Translations under genes and position numbers: made by a program | Part shown: positions 20,041-29,854 of the stretch, piece by piece | How the letters are laid out: every line of letters begins with the position of its first letter | Position numbering within the stretch: the first letter of the stretch is position 1 | From: Candidatus Woesearchaeota archaeon | GTDB lineage: Archaea; Nanobdellota; Nanobdellia; Woesearchaeales; GW2011-AR9 | Length of the DNA: 36,381 bases | Assembly: GCA_016179955.1 (NCBI GenBank) | Contig: JACPCD010000038.1 | Location: 1-36,381 of the forward strand | Direction of reading: 5' to 3' | Notes under the pieces: model-generated | What the model was told of the DNA's origin: nothing | Database searches by the model: none | The model's input: only the letters and a program-made list of their open reading frames with translations

Positions 20041-20559
20041 TCACATAAATCTTTTTTGATATTCTTTAAGTAAGAGCATAGTTGTTTCCGTATACTTTTC
20101 TGGTTCTATCTGGATATTTTTTAATATTTCTTGGATATCCCTCCACAAGTAATTTTCAGATTCGTCCAGATCATTCTGAAAATCACCATTATAAACAACA
20201 CGATAAACCATGTTAAATTCAAAATCATCATCTGTTGATTTTTTTATTTTAAATAATTCTTCAAATCTGATTTTTTTAGGTAATTCTTGTTGGTGAAAAA
20301 GTTCTTCTTGTAATTCCCTTCTAGCCCCAGTAATATAATCTTCTCCAGAAGAGAGATGCCCCCCGGGGATACAAAATTTTCCTGGGTTTGATGTTTTGTT
20401 CATGCTTCTTTTTTGAATAATGGTTTTAGTGTAAGAATCATCCTCGAAAACAAGGATTGCTGCTCCTCGATGAAGCATCCCTTCACTGTGGCATCTTGAT
20501 TTTGATTCTTGGCCAATTATCTTGTCCCCTTCATCCACGACGTCTACAATTTCGTCCAT
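20041..20559 (-). CDS. NUDIX hydrolase
   Basis: Nudix box GGHLSSGEDYITGARRELQEEL. Layout similar to the IPP isomerase-like subfamily. Confidence 0.88.
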   Translation of the reverse strand: MDEIVDVVDEGDKIIGQESKSRCHSEGMLHRGAAILVFEDDSYTKTIIQKRSMNKTSNPGKFCIPGGHLSSGEDYITGARRELQEELFHQQELPKKIRFEELFKIKKSTDDDFEFNMVYRVVYNGDFQNDLDESENYLWRDIQEILKNIQIEPEKYTETTMLLLKEYQKRFM

Positions 20560-20630
20560 GGCTTGATTTAAGCAGTTTTATTTATAATATTTTGGTATGT
20601 TTTATATATATGAATAATTCTTAATGAGGT

Positions 20631-21341
20631 ATGAGGGCTAAAAAAATAAAAATAATGACTTTGAATATACATAATTACCATAATTTTACACTAAGAAGAC
20701 CAAGAATCATTGCCCTTTTCAAAAAATATAACCCTGATATAATTGCATTACAGGAGATAAGGGATGATGGGGCAAAAAATAAGCCAGGGATGGATCAAGC
20801 AAAACAATTAAATGAGAAATTGAATTTTAAGTATTTTAGATTCCTGCGAGTTAATAACCGGAACAAGGCCAAAGGCCTGGTTAATCTGCCGCCCTGTTAT
20901 GAAGGAATGGCTATTTTGTCTAAATTCCCTTTCTCGAGTCGCGAAATTACACTTAAGAAACACAAAGATGACACCTACTGCAGAAAAATTCTGATTGCAA
21001 ATATTAATACCGGGGTTCAAATAATTCCAGTATGGGTGGTACATTTTTCTAACAATGATTTATTTGCCCGTTTACACAGTGAGGAAACATTGAACCATGC
21101 ACAGTTAACTCAACCTATAATTCTTGGTGATTTTAACATCAAATATCCTTCGGATATCAAGAAGTTGGCGGAAAAGAACAATTATATTTCAAGTTCATAT
21201 TATAAATATGTCTCTTTTCCGGAAGATAATTGCAGTTATGATTACATATTCATTCCCGCACGATATTCTTTTTTACGCTTTAAATGTATCCCCCAAAAAG
21301 TATCTGATCATAAAGCTTTGTTTGCGGAAATTAATCTATAA
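20631..21341 (+). CDS. endonuclease/exonuclease/phosphatase (EEP) family protein
   Basis: MTLNIHNY, IIALQEIRD, ILGDFNI, YDYIFIP, VSDHKALFAEI motifs. Confidence 0.85.
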   Translation: MRAKKIKIMTLNIHNYHNFTLRRPRIIALFKKYNPDIIALQEIRDDGAKNKPGMDQAKQLNEKLNFKYFRFLRVNNRNKAKGLVNLPPCYEGMAILSKFPFSSREITLKKHKDDTYCRKILIANINTGVQIIPVWVVHFSNNDLFARLHSEETLNHAQLTQPIILGDFNIKYPSDIKKLAEKNNYISSSYYKYVSFPEDNCSYDYIFIPARYSFLRFKCIPQKVSDHKALFAEINL

Positions 21342-21910
21342 GCAGCTCGGGCCAGTTCTGCCGGTTCTCCGGTGGTATCAAAGGCAATACATTCATCACA
21401 ATGTTCTGCAAGATGGAGATATTTTGCCTGATCTCGTAAGGTTCCAGCAAGGTCATGCTGGCTCATATCGGGCCTATTTCTGCAGGTTAACCTATTCCTA
21501 ATCACTTCCGGTGGCGCAAACAAAATAAAAGTCAGATCTGCTTTTGGTATACCCCTCCTTTCGTTTTCAGCAATTATCTTGTACATTTCATCAAAAGACT
21601 CTGATTGCCAGACTGCACTGGTGTAATAACTCCTATCGAGTATGGCAAGATCCAAAAAATTTAACCGTGGATTGATGTGTTTTAAGTAAATAAAGGCCCT
21701 GGTTTCGGCAACAGTCGTAATTATTTCCTTTTTATTTGTCAAGACACCAGTTCTTATGTTATCTTTTATAACCTCAAATTCAGGGTATTCAGAATCTCTT
21801 ATGACCCCATATCTTCCAGTATATTTTGTCGCAATTTCTTTTAAAAAGAAATCAATCAAAGTTCCTTTACCACTGCCGTGAGCCCCTTCAAAGCAGATTA
21901 TTTTTGTCAT
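21308..21910 (-). CDS. P-loop nucleotide kinase, thymidylate-kinase-like
   Basis: Walker A FEGAHGSGKGTLI, LDRSYYTSAVWQ, and kinase-type lid region. Confidence 0.75.
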   Translation of the reverse strand: MTKIICFEGAHGSGKGTLIDFFLKEIATKYTGRYGVIRDSEYPEFEVIKDNIRTGVLTNKKEIITTVAETRAFIYLKHINPRLNFLDLAILDRSYYTSAVWQSESFDEMYKIIAENERRGIPKADLTFILFAPPEVIRNRLTCRNRPDMSQHDLAGTLRDQAKYLHLAEHCDECIAFDTTGEPAELARAAYRLISANKAL

Positions 21911-23280
21911 AATTTAAGTCTCCCGGCAAGTTCTAAGGCTGGTTTCTTAAACCTCTGTTCCGTTGAATCGTCATTGAGGATAAACTCCAGGGTGTCATTC
22001 TTTAAATTAGGATTTCTTGCTGCGATCTCTAAAAGATATTCATATCCCGGTGTAAGGCCTTTTCTTTTGATTATTGAATCAATAATGCTCCCGGAGACAT
22101 GGGGGCTAGATAAAAGCGAAGCGAGTACAATCCAGCTATCACCGCCCGATATCTTTTCGATGTAATCAGATGATTCTTCTGCACTTTGAGCGTTGAGATT
22201 CCATATTTTAGCAGTATTGATGACCTCATCATGCTCAAATTCTGAAGGTAACTCACAATTCTCCCGAGCCAATGCTTTTTTAAAGTAAGCATTCCAGCCT
22301 TCTGGTTTGGTTGTAGCAAAATACTGGCCAAGCCCTTCCCAAACTTTAGCTTTGGCAGAGATTACTTTTCGTCGTGATCTTTCAACAAGCCCCATTATAT
22401 CTTGATTATTTTTAAAAATGCTTGGTCTTTTTTTGCATATTTCCAATGATTTTTGGGGAGTTATTTTACCATCCATATCTCCGGGGGTTAGACGTATAAC
22501 TTCATCCCTAATAAAGGCCATTGAAGAAGAGTGTTTCATGATGTCTACAATGTCATCCTGAGATAATAATCGCTCTTCATATAAAATAGTAAGTCCCCGC
22601 TCCATCGCAGTAGTCTTCAAGTTGCCATCTATGCCTGCTTTTAATTGGGCGTACCACATGGGGAATAAGAAATCCCGTATCCCTCCGGCACAATATTTTA
22701 AGTTCAAGTGGCCGGGAGATGCTTTCTTGCCATAGTATTGGTCAAAATAGAAAAACTGAAAAATTAAATTTCGCGCAATAATGTCTTTATCGTATAATGA
22801 AATTCTCAAGGATTCAACACGTTTTCTAAATTCTGGATCCCCACAAATAAATTGTGCCTCCATAACCTGATTTGCTTCCGTTACAGAAGTGCTCATGTAG
22901 CGTTGAATATCATCCAACGTGCCCCAAACAGGTGTATCAATCTTGGTAAAATTAAAATCCTGTAACAATTCAACAAACTTATCCCTCAGTTTAAGTTCTT
23001 GGTTGGTATTTCCTGCCCTATATACTGCAACATCGGCATCAGATCCACCAAACATCTCTTTACGGGCTGGTGCGCCAAAAGAAAAAAGAGCAACCCCGGA
23101 AGGAGAATCCATGCCCAAAACCTCTCTGCTCGCTTCGGTTAATTTTGATTCAATGAGGGAATTATAAAAAACAGAATAATTAACACTAAACTCAAATGCC
23201 CTAAATAAATCGGGATATCCCTTAAAGAAAAGGTCTTTGCTATCTTCAACATGCCGCTGCCATTGTTGGGGATTGATCAT
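21907..23280 (-). CDS. GlnD-like nucleotidyltransferase with C-terminal repeat region
   Basis: FSFGAPARKEMFGGSDADVAVY (G-S-D-x-D NTase motif), LNLKYCAGGIRDF resembling GlnD NVKEGPGGLRDI. C-terminal LRV/HEAT-like units. 4-bp overlap with the kinase. Confidence 0.65.
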   Translation of the reverse strand: MINPQQWQRHVEDSKDLFFKGYPDLFRAFEFSVNYSVFYNSLIESKLTEASREVLGMDSPSGVALFSFGAPARKEMFGGSDADVAVYRAGNTNQELKLRDKFVELLQDFNFTKIDTPVWGTLDDIQRYMSTSVTEANQVMEAQFICGDPEFRKRVESLRISLYDKDIIARNLIFQFFYFDQYYGKKASPGHLNLKYCAGGIRDFLFPMWYAQLKAGIDGNLKTTAMERGLTILYEERLLSQDDIVDIMKHSSSMAFIRDEVIRLTPGDMDGKITPQKSLEICKKRPSIFKNNQDIMGLVERSRRKVISAKAKVWEGLGQYFATTKPEGWNAYFKKALARENCELPSEFEHDEVINTAKIWNLNAQSAEESSDYIEKISGGDSWIVLASLLSSPHVSGSIIDSIIKRKGLTPGYEYLLEIAARNPNLKNDTLEFILNDDSTEQRFKKPALELAGRLKL

Positions 23281-23386
23281 TTTAAATCAAAAACAGAGAT
23301 AATTTATAAATATTTAGTTATTTATTAGTAGTAATCATTTTAAGAAATGTATGGGGTTATAATTTGAGAAAATCTCCCGGGACTAT

Positions 23387-23659
23387 TCAGAGTTCCATCC
23401 TAAATTCCTTTCCCTGAACCTTAAACCCCAGCCCATGGTAGAACTTATGAACTTCCTCCTTGGAATCCCGGCCGGTGCAGATCAGTTTGTAACAGCCCTG
23501 CCGCTTCGCCTCTTGAATAGCTTCCCGGACAATTTTCTTCCCCAGCCCTTTCCCTCGAAAAGCTTCTTCCACCAAATAAGCATGCCCTATCTCTTTTCCC
23601 TGCTCCCGAAGAGAAATGCGCAGGCTGGTGGATGGAAGTGTTTGCCGGACAGTGATCAT
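23387..23659 (-). CDS. GNAT family N-acetyltransferase, apparently missing an internal segment
   Basis: EEAFRGKGLGKKIVREAIQEAKRQGCYKLICTGRDSKEEVHKFYHGLGF is a GNAT acetyl-CoA site. Confidence 0.8.
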   Translation of the reverse strand: MITVRQTLPSTSLRISLREQGKEIGHAYLVEEAFRGKGLGKKIVREAIQEAKRQGCYKLICTGRDSKEEVHKFYHGLGFKVQGKEFRMEL

Positions 23660-23784
23660 GCTATCGATGGAAAGGGGGGAATATAAATAATTTGTGTATT
23701 TTGTAGCCCTATTGAATCACGAAGAGTTCTCTAAAACAACAAATATTATAAATCTCCTTTCTTTTCCAGTTAAAAGGTGATAGT

Positions 23785-24063
23785 ATGAAGCTAACCATAG
23801 ATACCCAGCACGATTCGTATGAGGACATCAAGAAAGTCCTGCATATCCTCACTGCCATTATTGAGCACAAAGATAGTTCTGCTCCGGCAGAAAGCGGTGA
23901 TCAAGCCGTTGGTCAAGCCGTGGATACGACCAACCTGATGGATATGTTTTCTACTCCGACAGAAAAGCCCACGGCAGACAATCCCCCCAGCTTTAGCAGC
24001 TTCCTCAATCTGACCAAAAAAGAAGAGAAAAAAGAGCCCATTCCCAAGATTGAATTCTTTTGA
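23785..24063 (+). CDS. conserved archaeal small hypothetical protein
   Basis: MKLTIDTQHDSYEDIKKVLHILTAII start and PKIEFF end are typical of an archaeal family. Confidence 0.65.
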   Translation: MKLTIDTQHDSYEDIKKVLHILTAIIEHKDSSAPAESGDQAVGQAVDTTNLMDMFSTPTEKPTADNPPSFSSFLNLTKKEEKKEPIPKIEFF

Positions 24064-24189
24064 GTGTATGGTGGGTTATTCGAGAGAATAGTACGTCGTG
24101 ATTAAAAGATATTCTCCAATATATAGTTTTAGAAGTACACTTTAGAGTAGTTAAATTTATAAATATAGGGGTCTCAGGGACTGGTAACC

Positions 24190-24930
24190 ATGTTAACGCT
24201 ATCATTTCAAACCCTGGAAGATTACGTCACCCGGCGATTCTCCATCGTTGATGAGTTTAAGACCGTTGAAAAGGATTTAAGCGATCAACTGTCAGCACAA
24301 CGGGACTTTTCGACAGCAGGGCTTTTAGCGGCAGTGCCGTATGACTTTTCTTTACGCCACCATATTCTCAAGGAACTCTTGGCAGGGACGGAGTTATATC
24401 AAAATGGGAAAGGCCTCAAGGCATCAGCAGGTAAAGAAAAAGACATTTATTCCTTGAAGTTTACACTGGAATTTGCTCAACCAAAGGTAGAGGAAGCCCT
24501 CTCCCTCATGGAAGAGTTGTATCAGCAGCATCTCTCCGGGGATAAAAATGCCTGGCTGATGGCAATGGACCCTTCGCAATTAGAACTACGCAAGAGAGCG
24601 ACCATAGTGCCGGGACAGGGGATTTCAGCACTCCAGAAGACAGCTATCAGCGCCAGCGGTTTCTCCATGCAGGAACATTCCCAAAATTGTGATGCATTTC
24701 TTTCCCCTAACGGAATGGGTTCCATTCAGTCATACTGGGAAGAATATGCCCCTTATTTCCGTAGAGTTCGTATTCTTAGTTCGCAAGGAGCGGTTACATT
24801 GGCCTTGGTATCCAGCAGCCAGCCTACCGCTCAGCGGAACTATACGCTGGAGGTTAGGCTCAATGAGACTTCACGGCAGAATTTAGAAGGGGTTGCTCAA
24901 AAGGCGAGTGTTCTTATCGCTTCACCGTAA
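24190..24930 (+). CDS. hypothetical protein
   Basis: 246-aa ORF preceded by TATA-like TTTATAAATA (~24157). Confidence 0.55.
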   Translation: MLTLSFQTLEDYVTRRFSIVDEFKTVEKDLSDQLSAQRDFSTAGLLAAVPYDFSLRHHILKELLAGTELYQNGKGLKASAGKEKDIYSLKFTLEFAQPKVEEALSLMEELYQQHLSGDKNAWLMAMDPSQLELRKRATIVPGQGISALQKTAISASGFSMQEHSQNCDAFLSPNGMGSIQSYWEEYAPYFRRVRILSSQGAVTLALVSSSQPTAQRNYTLEVRLNETSRQNLEGVAQKASVLIASP

Positions 24931-25038
24931 TTATGACCAGTAGGTAAGTGGTTTTGGCATTGGAGTTAAGTGGATGAACCTACTCTCCATCAAAATTTTT
25001 ATAAACCTCCACGCACTTCTCCGGCTAAAAGAGGAAAG

Positions 25039-26689
25039 ATGAAAAATCTGGAACTGGCCAAGATCCTGAACACCATTGCCGATATTCTGGAACTCCAAGG
25101 CGTGCCCTGGAAACCTGCATGCTCGGGGAACGTTAGAAAGTATTCCGGGTGTGGGGAAGAATATCGCAGAGAAGATAGCAGAATTCGTGGAAAAAGGAAA
25201 ACTGAAATACTACGACGAGCTGAAGAAAAAAGTAGATATTGACATTGAAGAGCTTAATGCTATCCCTGGATTAGGGCCCAAGCGAATCAAATTGCTCTAT
25301 GAAAAACTCAAAATACGGAACCTTCACGATTTGGAGCGCGCCATCAAAGAACATAAAATCGAGGGATTAGTGGGTTTCGGAGAAGAAACGGTTAAGAACC
25401 TTACCAAGGGCTTACAGGTCGTCAAACAGCGTCCCCAGCGATTTCTGTATGCCCAGCTCCTACCCATCGTCAAGGCAGTCCTCAAAACCCTCCGCGACTC
25501 TCCGGCAGTTGAAAAAGCCGAGATTGCCGGTTCCTTCCGCCGGGGGAAAGAAACTATCGGCGATCTTGACTTCCTAGTTGTTTCCCGCCAGCCAGAAAAA
25601 GTAATGAAGATTTTTACTTCTCTTCCCGATATTAAACAAGTGCTGGCAAAAGGAACCACTAAAAGTTCTGTCGTGCTTTACAACAATCTACAGATGGATT
25701 TACGCGTCGTCAACCCCAAAGAGTTCGGTTCCGCGTTGCTCTATTTCATTGGCAGCAAGCAGCATAACGTGGAATTGCGGAAGCTCTGCCTGCAGCAAGG
25801 GTATACATTAAATGAATATGGCCTGTTTCATCTCCAAGGCAAGAAATGGGCTGCCGGGAAGACTGAAGAAGAGATTTACCGCAAAGTGGGATTGCAGTAT
25901 ATTGAACCTGAATTGCGGGAAAATATGGGTGAGTTAGAGGCTTCAAAAACGAAAAAACTGCCTCGCCTGCCCACGGTTAAAGATGTTCAAGGGGTTTTTC
26001 ACAACCACAGCACCTGGACGGATGGAGCAAACAGCTTGCTGGAGATGGCCCAGCGAGCGGAAGAATTAAAGTTTAAATTCATTTCATTCAACGATCATTT
26101 CGGCACTATTGGCATCACCAATCCGTTGACGGAAAAACGGCTGGGCAAATATTTAGCGGAAATTGAGAAAGTGCGCCAGAAAGTTTCCCTGCGGGTGTTT
26201 TCAGGAGTAGAGATTGATATCTTGAAAGACGGCACCTTGCCCTTGCCGGTAAAGAAGCTAAAAGAACTGGATGTAGTCGTTGCTTCTATCCATATGGCAC
26301 TTAAGATGCCGGAGAAGGAGATGACTAAAAGAGTATGTTCGGTGCTGGAAAAGTATCCCGTTAATATTCTGGGTCATCCGACAGATCGGTTGTTGAATGT
26401 TCGGGAACCGATTGCCTTGAACCTGGACACGGTCTTTGCCACTGCCAAAGAAAATAAAGTGTTTTTGGAAATCAATGCTCAGCCCCAGCGGATGGACTTG
26501 CAAGGTGAACCAGTAAAAGCGGGAAAAGACAAAGGCTGTCTTTTTGCTCTCAGTACGGATGCTCATTCTGTTGATGGTCTATCTCACTATCCGTTAGCGG
26601 TGATGATGGCCCGGCGGGGATGGTTAGAAACAAAAAATGTTCTGAATTGCTGGAGTTTGCCGAAAATAGAGAAGGCACTGCAGAAATAA
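25039..26689 (+). pseudogene. polX: DNA polymerase X with PHP domain, N-terminal domain frameshifted
   Basis: MKNLELAKILNTIADILELQGVPWKP in one frame (25039-). Another frame (ORF 25076..26689) carries ESIPGVGKNIAEKI, AGSFRRGKETIGDLDFLVV, and the PHP domain FHNHSTWTDG / GHPTDRL / STDAHS. Confidence 0.85.
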
Positions 26690-26719
26690 TAAGTTGCATA
26701 ACCGCCAACCAAATACAAA

Positions 26720-27835
26720 TTACGTTTTATCACTGTCTGAACATTCAGGATTATTGACGACATCCTCAGGATTATCGCACATCCCTTTCTTCCTCTTCCC
26801 TTCAGTATCATTTATTCCAACTCCAATGTAAACGTCTTGTTCTTCAATTGGTATCAGTTCAATACTCAGGCGACGCATTTCAAAAAAAGGTGGATTGTCC
26901 AAAAAGCTCGGGCCGCCCTCTTCAAATGTACAGGGATGTTCCAGACGATAGTTTTTTGAAATAATCATATCCTCGCGATGGTGCAATCCAGGTATGGCTG
27001 CTTCATATTCTGCGAACACTTCATCAGTCATATAATGAAAGACTGAATCCAGTTTCTTGAATGGTTCAGCATTTCCATTCTTAAACATAGGGGGAACGGC
27101 GAGAACGCCAACCCGTACTTGTGTCCCCTTGCCAACTCCGCCATAACGATCCAGGCTGTTAATATAACCAACCACATCACCCGCTTTCATCTCGTGTATC
27201 GGCGAATTTTGAAATTCTGGCAAGACATGAGTATGAGGAAAATTGATGCGCCACTGGTTAAATGGCCACCAGGGAACTCCTGATTTAGGAATCATGGTTA
27301 TTCCATCTGCCAGTGTATGCGGGGCGTCACTCAAAACATAACCATCAAAAGGGGCATAGATTTCTACTTGGTCTCTATCTACCCGCGGATCGGCCGTAAT
27401 ATAATGCTGCATGTTGCTTACCGGTTCGTCGCTCCACTGATCAACTGTTTGATGTCCAGCGCAGGCCCGATATTTACTCATTCTAAGAACATCAGAAAGG
27501 TCCATAAAATTATGCGTAATTAAAAAAACTTCGGGAGGATTAGCGGGAGCAAATTGACTAATGATTGAAATAAGTATCAGGAAAGATAGGGGGATGAAAA
27601 CAACCCAACGGAGGATTTTAAGTATTAACCTATGGTTGAGTAGAGATTGCGCAATGAAAGATGAGGCAAGGTACGCAGGAATCAGCACCAGCAGCCATAC
27701 TGCCCGTACCGTTTCCGGCTCGGTCAAAAGAACAAATACGAAAGAGGTCAGAAGAAACAGCAAGATGGTGATTCCTATTTTATCCACATTTGGCTTTAAT
27801 AGTTTGGCAGCATCCATCTTTGGCAATAGAATCAT
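26720..27835 (-). CDS. membrane protein with C-terminal M23/lipoyl-like beta-barrel domain
   Basis: Several N-terminal TM helices, then EIYAPFDGYVLSD...FPHTHVLPEF...HEMKAGDVVGYIN...RVGVLAV. Confidence 0.5.
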   Translation of the reverse strand: MILLPKMDAAKLLKPNVDKIGITILLFLLTSFVFVLLTEPETVRAVWLLVLIPAYLASSFIAQSLLNHRLILKILRWVVFIPLSFLILISIISQFAPANPPEVFLITHNFMDLSDVLRMSKYRACAGHQTVDQWSDEPVSNMQHYITADPRVDRDQVEIYAPFDGYVLSDAPHTLADGITMIPKSGVPWWPFNQWRINFPHTHVLPEFQNSPIHEMKAGDVVGYINSLDRYGGVGKGTQVRVGVLAVPPMFKNGNAEPFKKLDSVFHYMTDEVFAEYEAAIPGLHHREDMIISKNYRLEHPCTFEEGGPSFLDNPPFFEMRRLSIELIPIEEQDVYIGVGINDTEGKRKKGMCDNPEDVVNNPECSDSDKT

Positions 27836-27910
27836 TATAGATTAATATATAAGGTTTGTCGTAAATCAAGAAGCGCTCGCAGATGTAACTTACTCCATAT
27901 ATAGCTAAAC

Positions 27911-28159
27911 TTACTCTTCCGTGCTGGCCATGGTCTCTTCAAACTCCGTGGCACAGGCTTTTGAACAGAATTGATATTCCTCCCCGGCAATCTCTTTAGC
28001 CACTCTTTTCTCCTTCAATCGGGTTCCGCATTCGGCACATTCTTCCAGTTCCTCTTCCGTGGCATACCCTTTCAGGAACCCTTCTTCCGATGATTCTAAC
28101 GCTTCCTGCTCCACCATCTGCTCGTCAGTGGGATCGCCTTCGCCATCGCTGTAATCCAT
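27911..28159 (-). CDS. zinc-binding TRASH/YHS-like protein
   Basis: CAECGTRL ... EYQFCSKACATEFEETM. Confidence 0.65.
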   Translation of the reverse strand: MDYSDGEGDPTDEQMVEQEALESSEEGFLKGYATEEELEECAECGTRLKEKRVAKEIAGEEYQFCSKACATEFEETMASTEE

Positions 28160-28352
28160 AGTAGTTTTAGACTTTTAATGGTCTGTTTTTAAACTTTCTG
28201 TATATGCTTTATATGTATTGGAACGTCGAGGGAATAGGAGTTGAGAAAAATGATAAGGGGGTATTTGAGTACAAGATAATTATTCCAAAAAGACAAAATA
28301 TTTATAAAGAGGCTCCGGCAACGGGCTTCAAAGAGTAGATCGGAGGAATACC

Positions 28353-28721
28353 ATGGCACTTCGTCTCGCGACGTTTGTCAAGTACGATGTAAAAACACCG
28401 GAAGAACAACTCAACTTAGAGAAGAAAATACAATTACTGGGCCAGCATCTTGAACTTGTTGATCTGCCGTTGCGGACCCCTTTTCGCAATAGCGCAGGAG
28501 CCATTGCCCCGCAGTTTCTGGTGCGTACGATTGACCAGGAGAGTGTACTCATCGCGCCACTGGAAGGAAAGCTGCCACCATACCGGCTCTTGTCCCAAGA
28601 CAACGATGAGGCAACGAGAATGCTTAATGTCTACGACGGCCCGGGTTATGTGCACATCTCTCTTAAACCGTCTTTAGCTGAAGAAGACACCCATTATTAC
28701 TTATCCCGAACGCCACGATAA
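28353..28721 (+). CDS. hypothetical protein
   Basis: TATA-like ATTTATAAA (~28299) and Shine-Dalgarno-like GGAGGAATACCATG. Confidence 0.6.
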   Translation: MALRLATFVKYDVKTPEEQLNLEKKIQLLGQHLELVDLPLRTPFRNSAGAIAPQFLVRTIDQESVLIAPLEGKLPPYRLLSQDNDEATRMLNVYDGPGYVHISLKPSLAEEDTHYYLSRTPR

Positions 28722-28729
28722 TTTTCTCT

Positions 28730-29854
28730 TCACGCCGACAGCAGCCGCCGTACAATCTTATTGATGGAGCGCTCCCATGAGAACGAATGCGCCACCGTCT
28801 TGCGGGCATTTCTTCCTAACAGTTCCCGCATCTTCCTGTTGGCCATCAGTTTCTCAATCTTGAGAGCTAAAGTAGCAGCGCTATTCCGGGGGAAAAAGAC
28901 CCCGTTATAATCTTTGATGATGTAATTCTTGATAAACCCAACACGAGTAGCGATGACCGGCAACCCCGTGGCCATGGCTTCTAACGTTGCCAGAGACGTC
29001 GTTTCCGTCAGACTGGGCATTACAAAAAGGTCCATCGCTTGCAGATAATCCTGTACGTTATCTACAAATCCAGTGACTTTACAATGAGGAGTATCCCGGA
29101 AGGCATTACTTTGAATAGGATCACCATCACCCACCATCAACAGCACCGCCGAGCGCGTTCGTTTCAGCTTACGGAAGGCCTCCAGGAGCAGAGAGGTATT
29201 CTTTTCTTTCGATATTCTTCCCACGTAGCCAATGACAAAGTCCTGCTGGTCAAGATGCAGTTTCTTCTTGCATTCATGCTTATTCGCCGGAGGTGAAAAA
29301 AGTTCTATGTCGACCCCTAACCGCGCCACTGCCAACGGAGTTCGTACGCCACTCTGCACCAGATACTCCTTGAGTTCCTGATATGGAATAAGGACTTGAG
29401 TGCAGCGGTTGTAGAAAAAAACTGACAGTTTCTGGATGAGATACGTCAAGGGCTTCTTCAATATCGACCGGGCTGACTTTTCATACAGTTCCCAGGGAAG
29501 GACGTGCATGTAGAAAATGGCTTTCTTATGATATTTTCGGGCATAATAGACCGCCAGGAAACTAGCGAATGCAGGACCTTGGATGAACACGATGTCCGCG
29601 CCACGAACGGCCTGCTTGATTTTCCGCAGGTTGGAGAATGACAAAGCAATTGCAGGATAGCTCGGCAGTGGCGTCAATAGACGAGATGTCTCCAAATACG
29701 CCGCAGTTTTATGGTGGGGCTCGCCAAACTGTGGCACTAAGAGATTAATCGCAAAATGAGTCTTTGCCCGCTCTACAAATTCGTCGATGAAACGGACCGT
29801 TCCATCCACCTTGGGATGATACGTGTCCGAGACCAGCAGCAGTTTTGGTTTCAT
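28730..29854 (-). CDS. GT4-family glycosyltransferase
   Basis: VIGYVGRISKEKNTSLLLEAF, VMPSLTETTSLATLEAMATGLPVIATRVGF. Confidence 0.88.
   Translation of the reverse strand: MKPKLLLVSDTYHPKVDGTVRFIDEFVERAKTHFAINLLVPQFGEPHHKTAAYLETSRLLTPLPSYPAIALSFSNLRKIKQAVRGADIVFIQGPAFASFLAVYYARKYHKKAIFYMHVLPWELYEKSARSILKKPLTYLIQKLSVFFYNRCTQVLIPYQELKEYLVQSGVRTPLAVARLGVDIELFSPPANKHECKKKLHLDQQDFVIGYVGRISKEKNTSLLLEAFRKLKRTRSAVLLMVGDGDPIQSNAFRDTPHCKVTGFVDNVQDYLQAMDLFVMPSLTETTSLATLEAMATGLPVIATRVGFIKNYIIKDYNGVFFPRNSAATLALKIEKLMANRKMRELLGRNARKTVAHSFSWERSINKIVRRLLSA

Noticed and set aside
23575-25125. GCATGC near both the GNAT and polX junctions as a shared recombination site
   Set aside because: GCATGC also occurs at several undamaged places (for example ~1076, ~1134, ~3438, ~4268), about as often as expected by chance.
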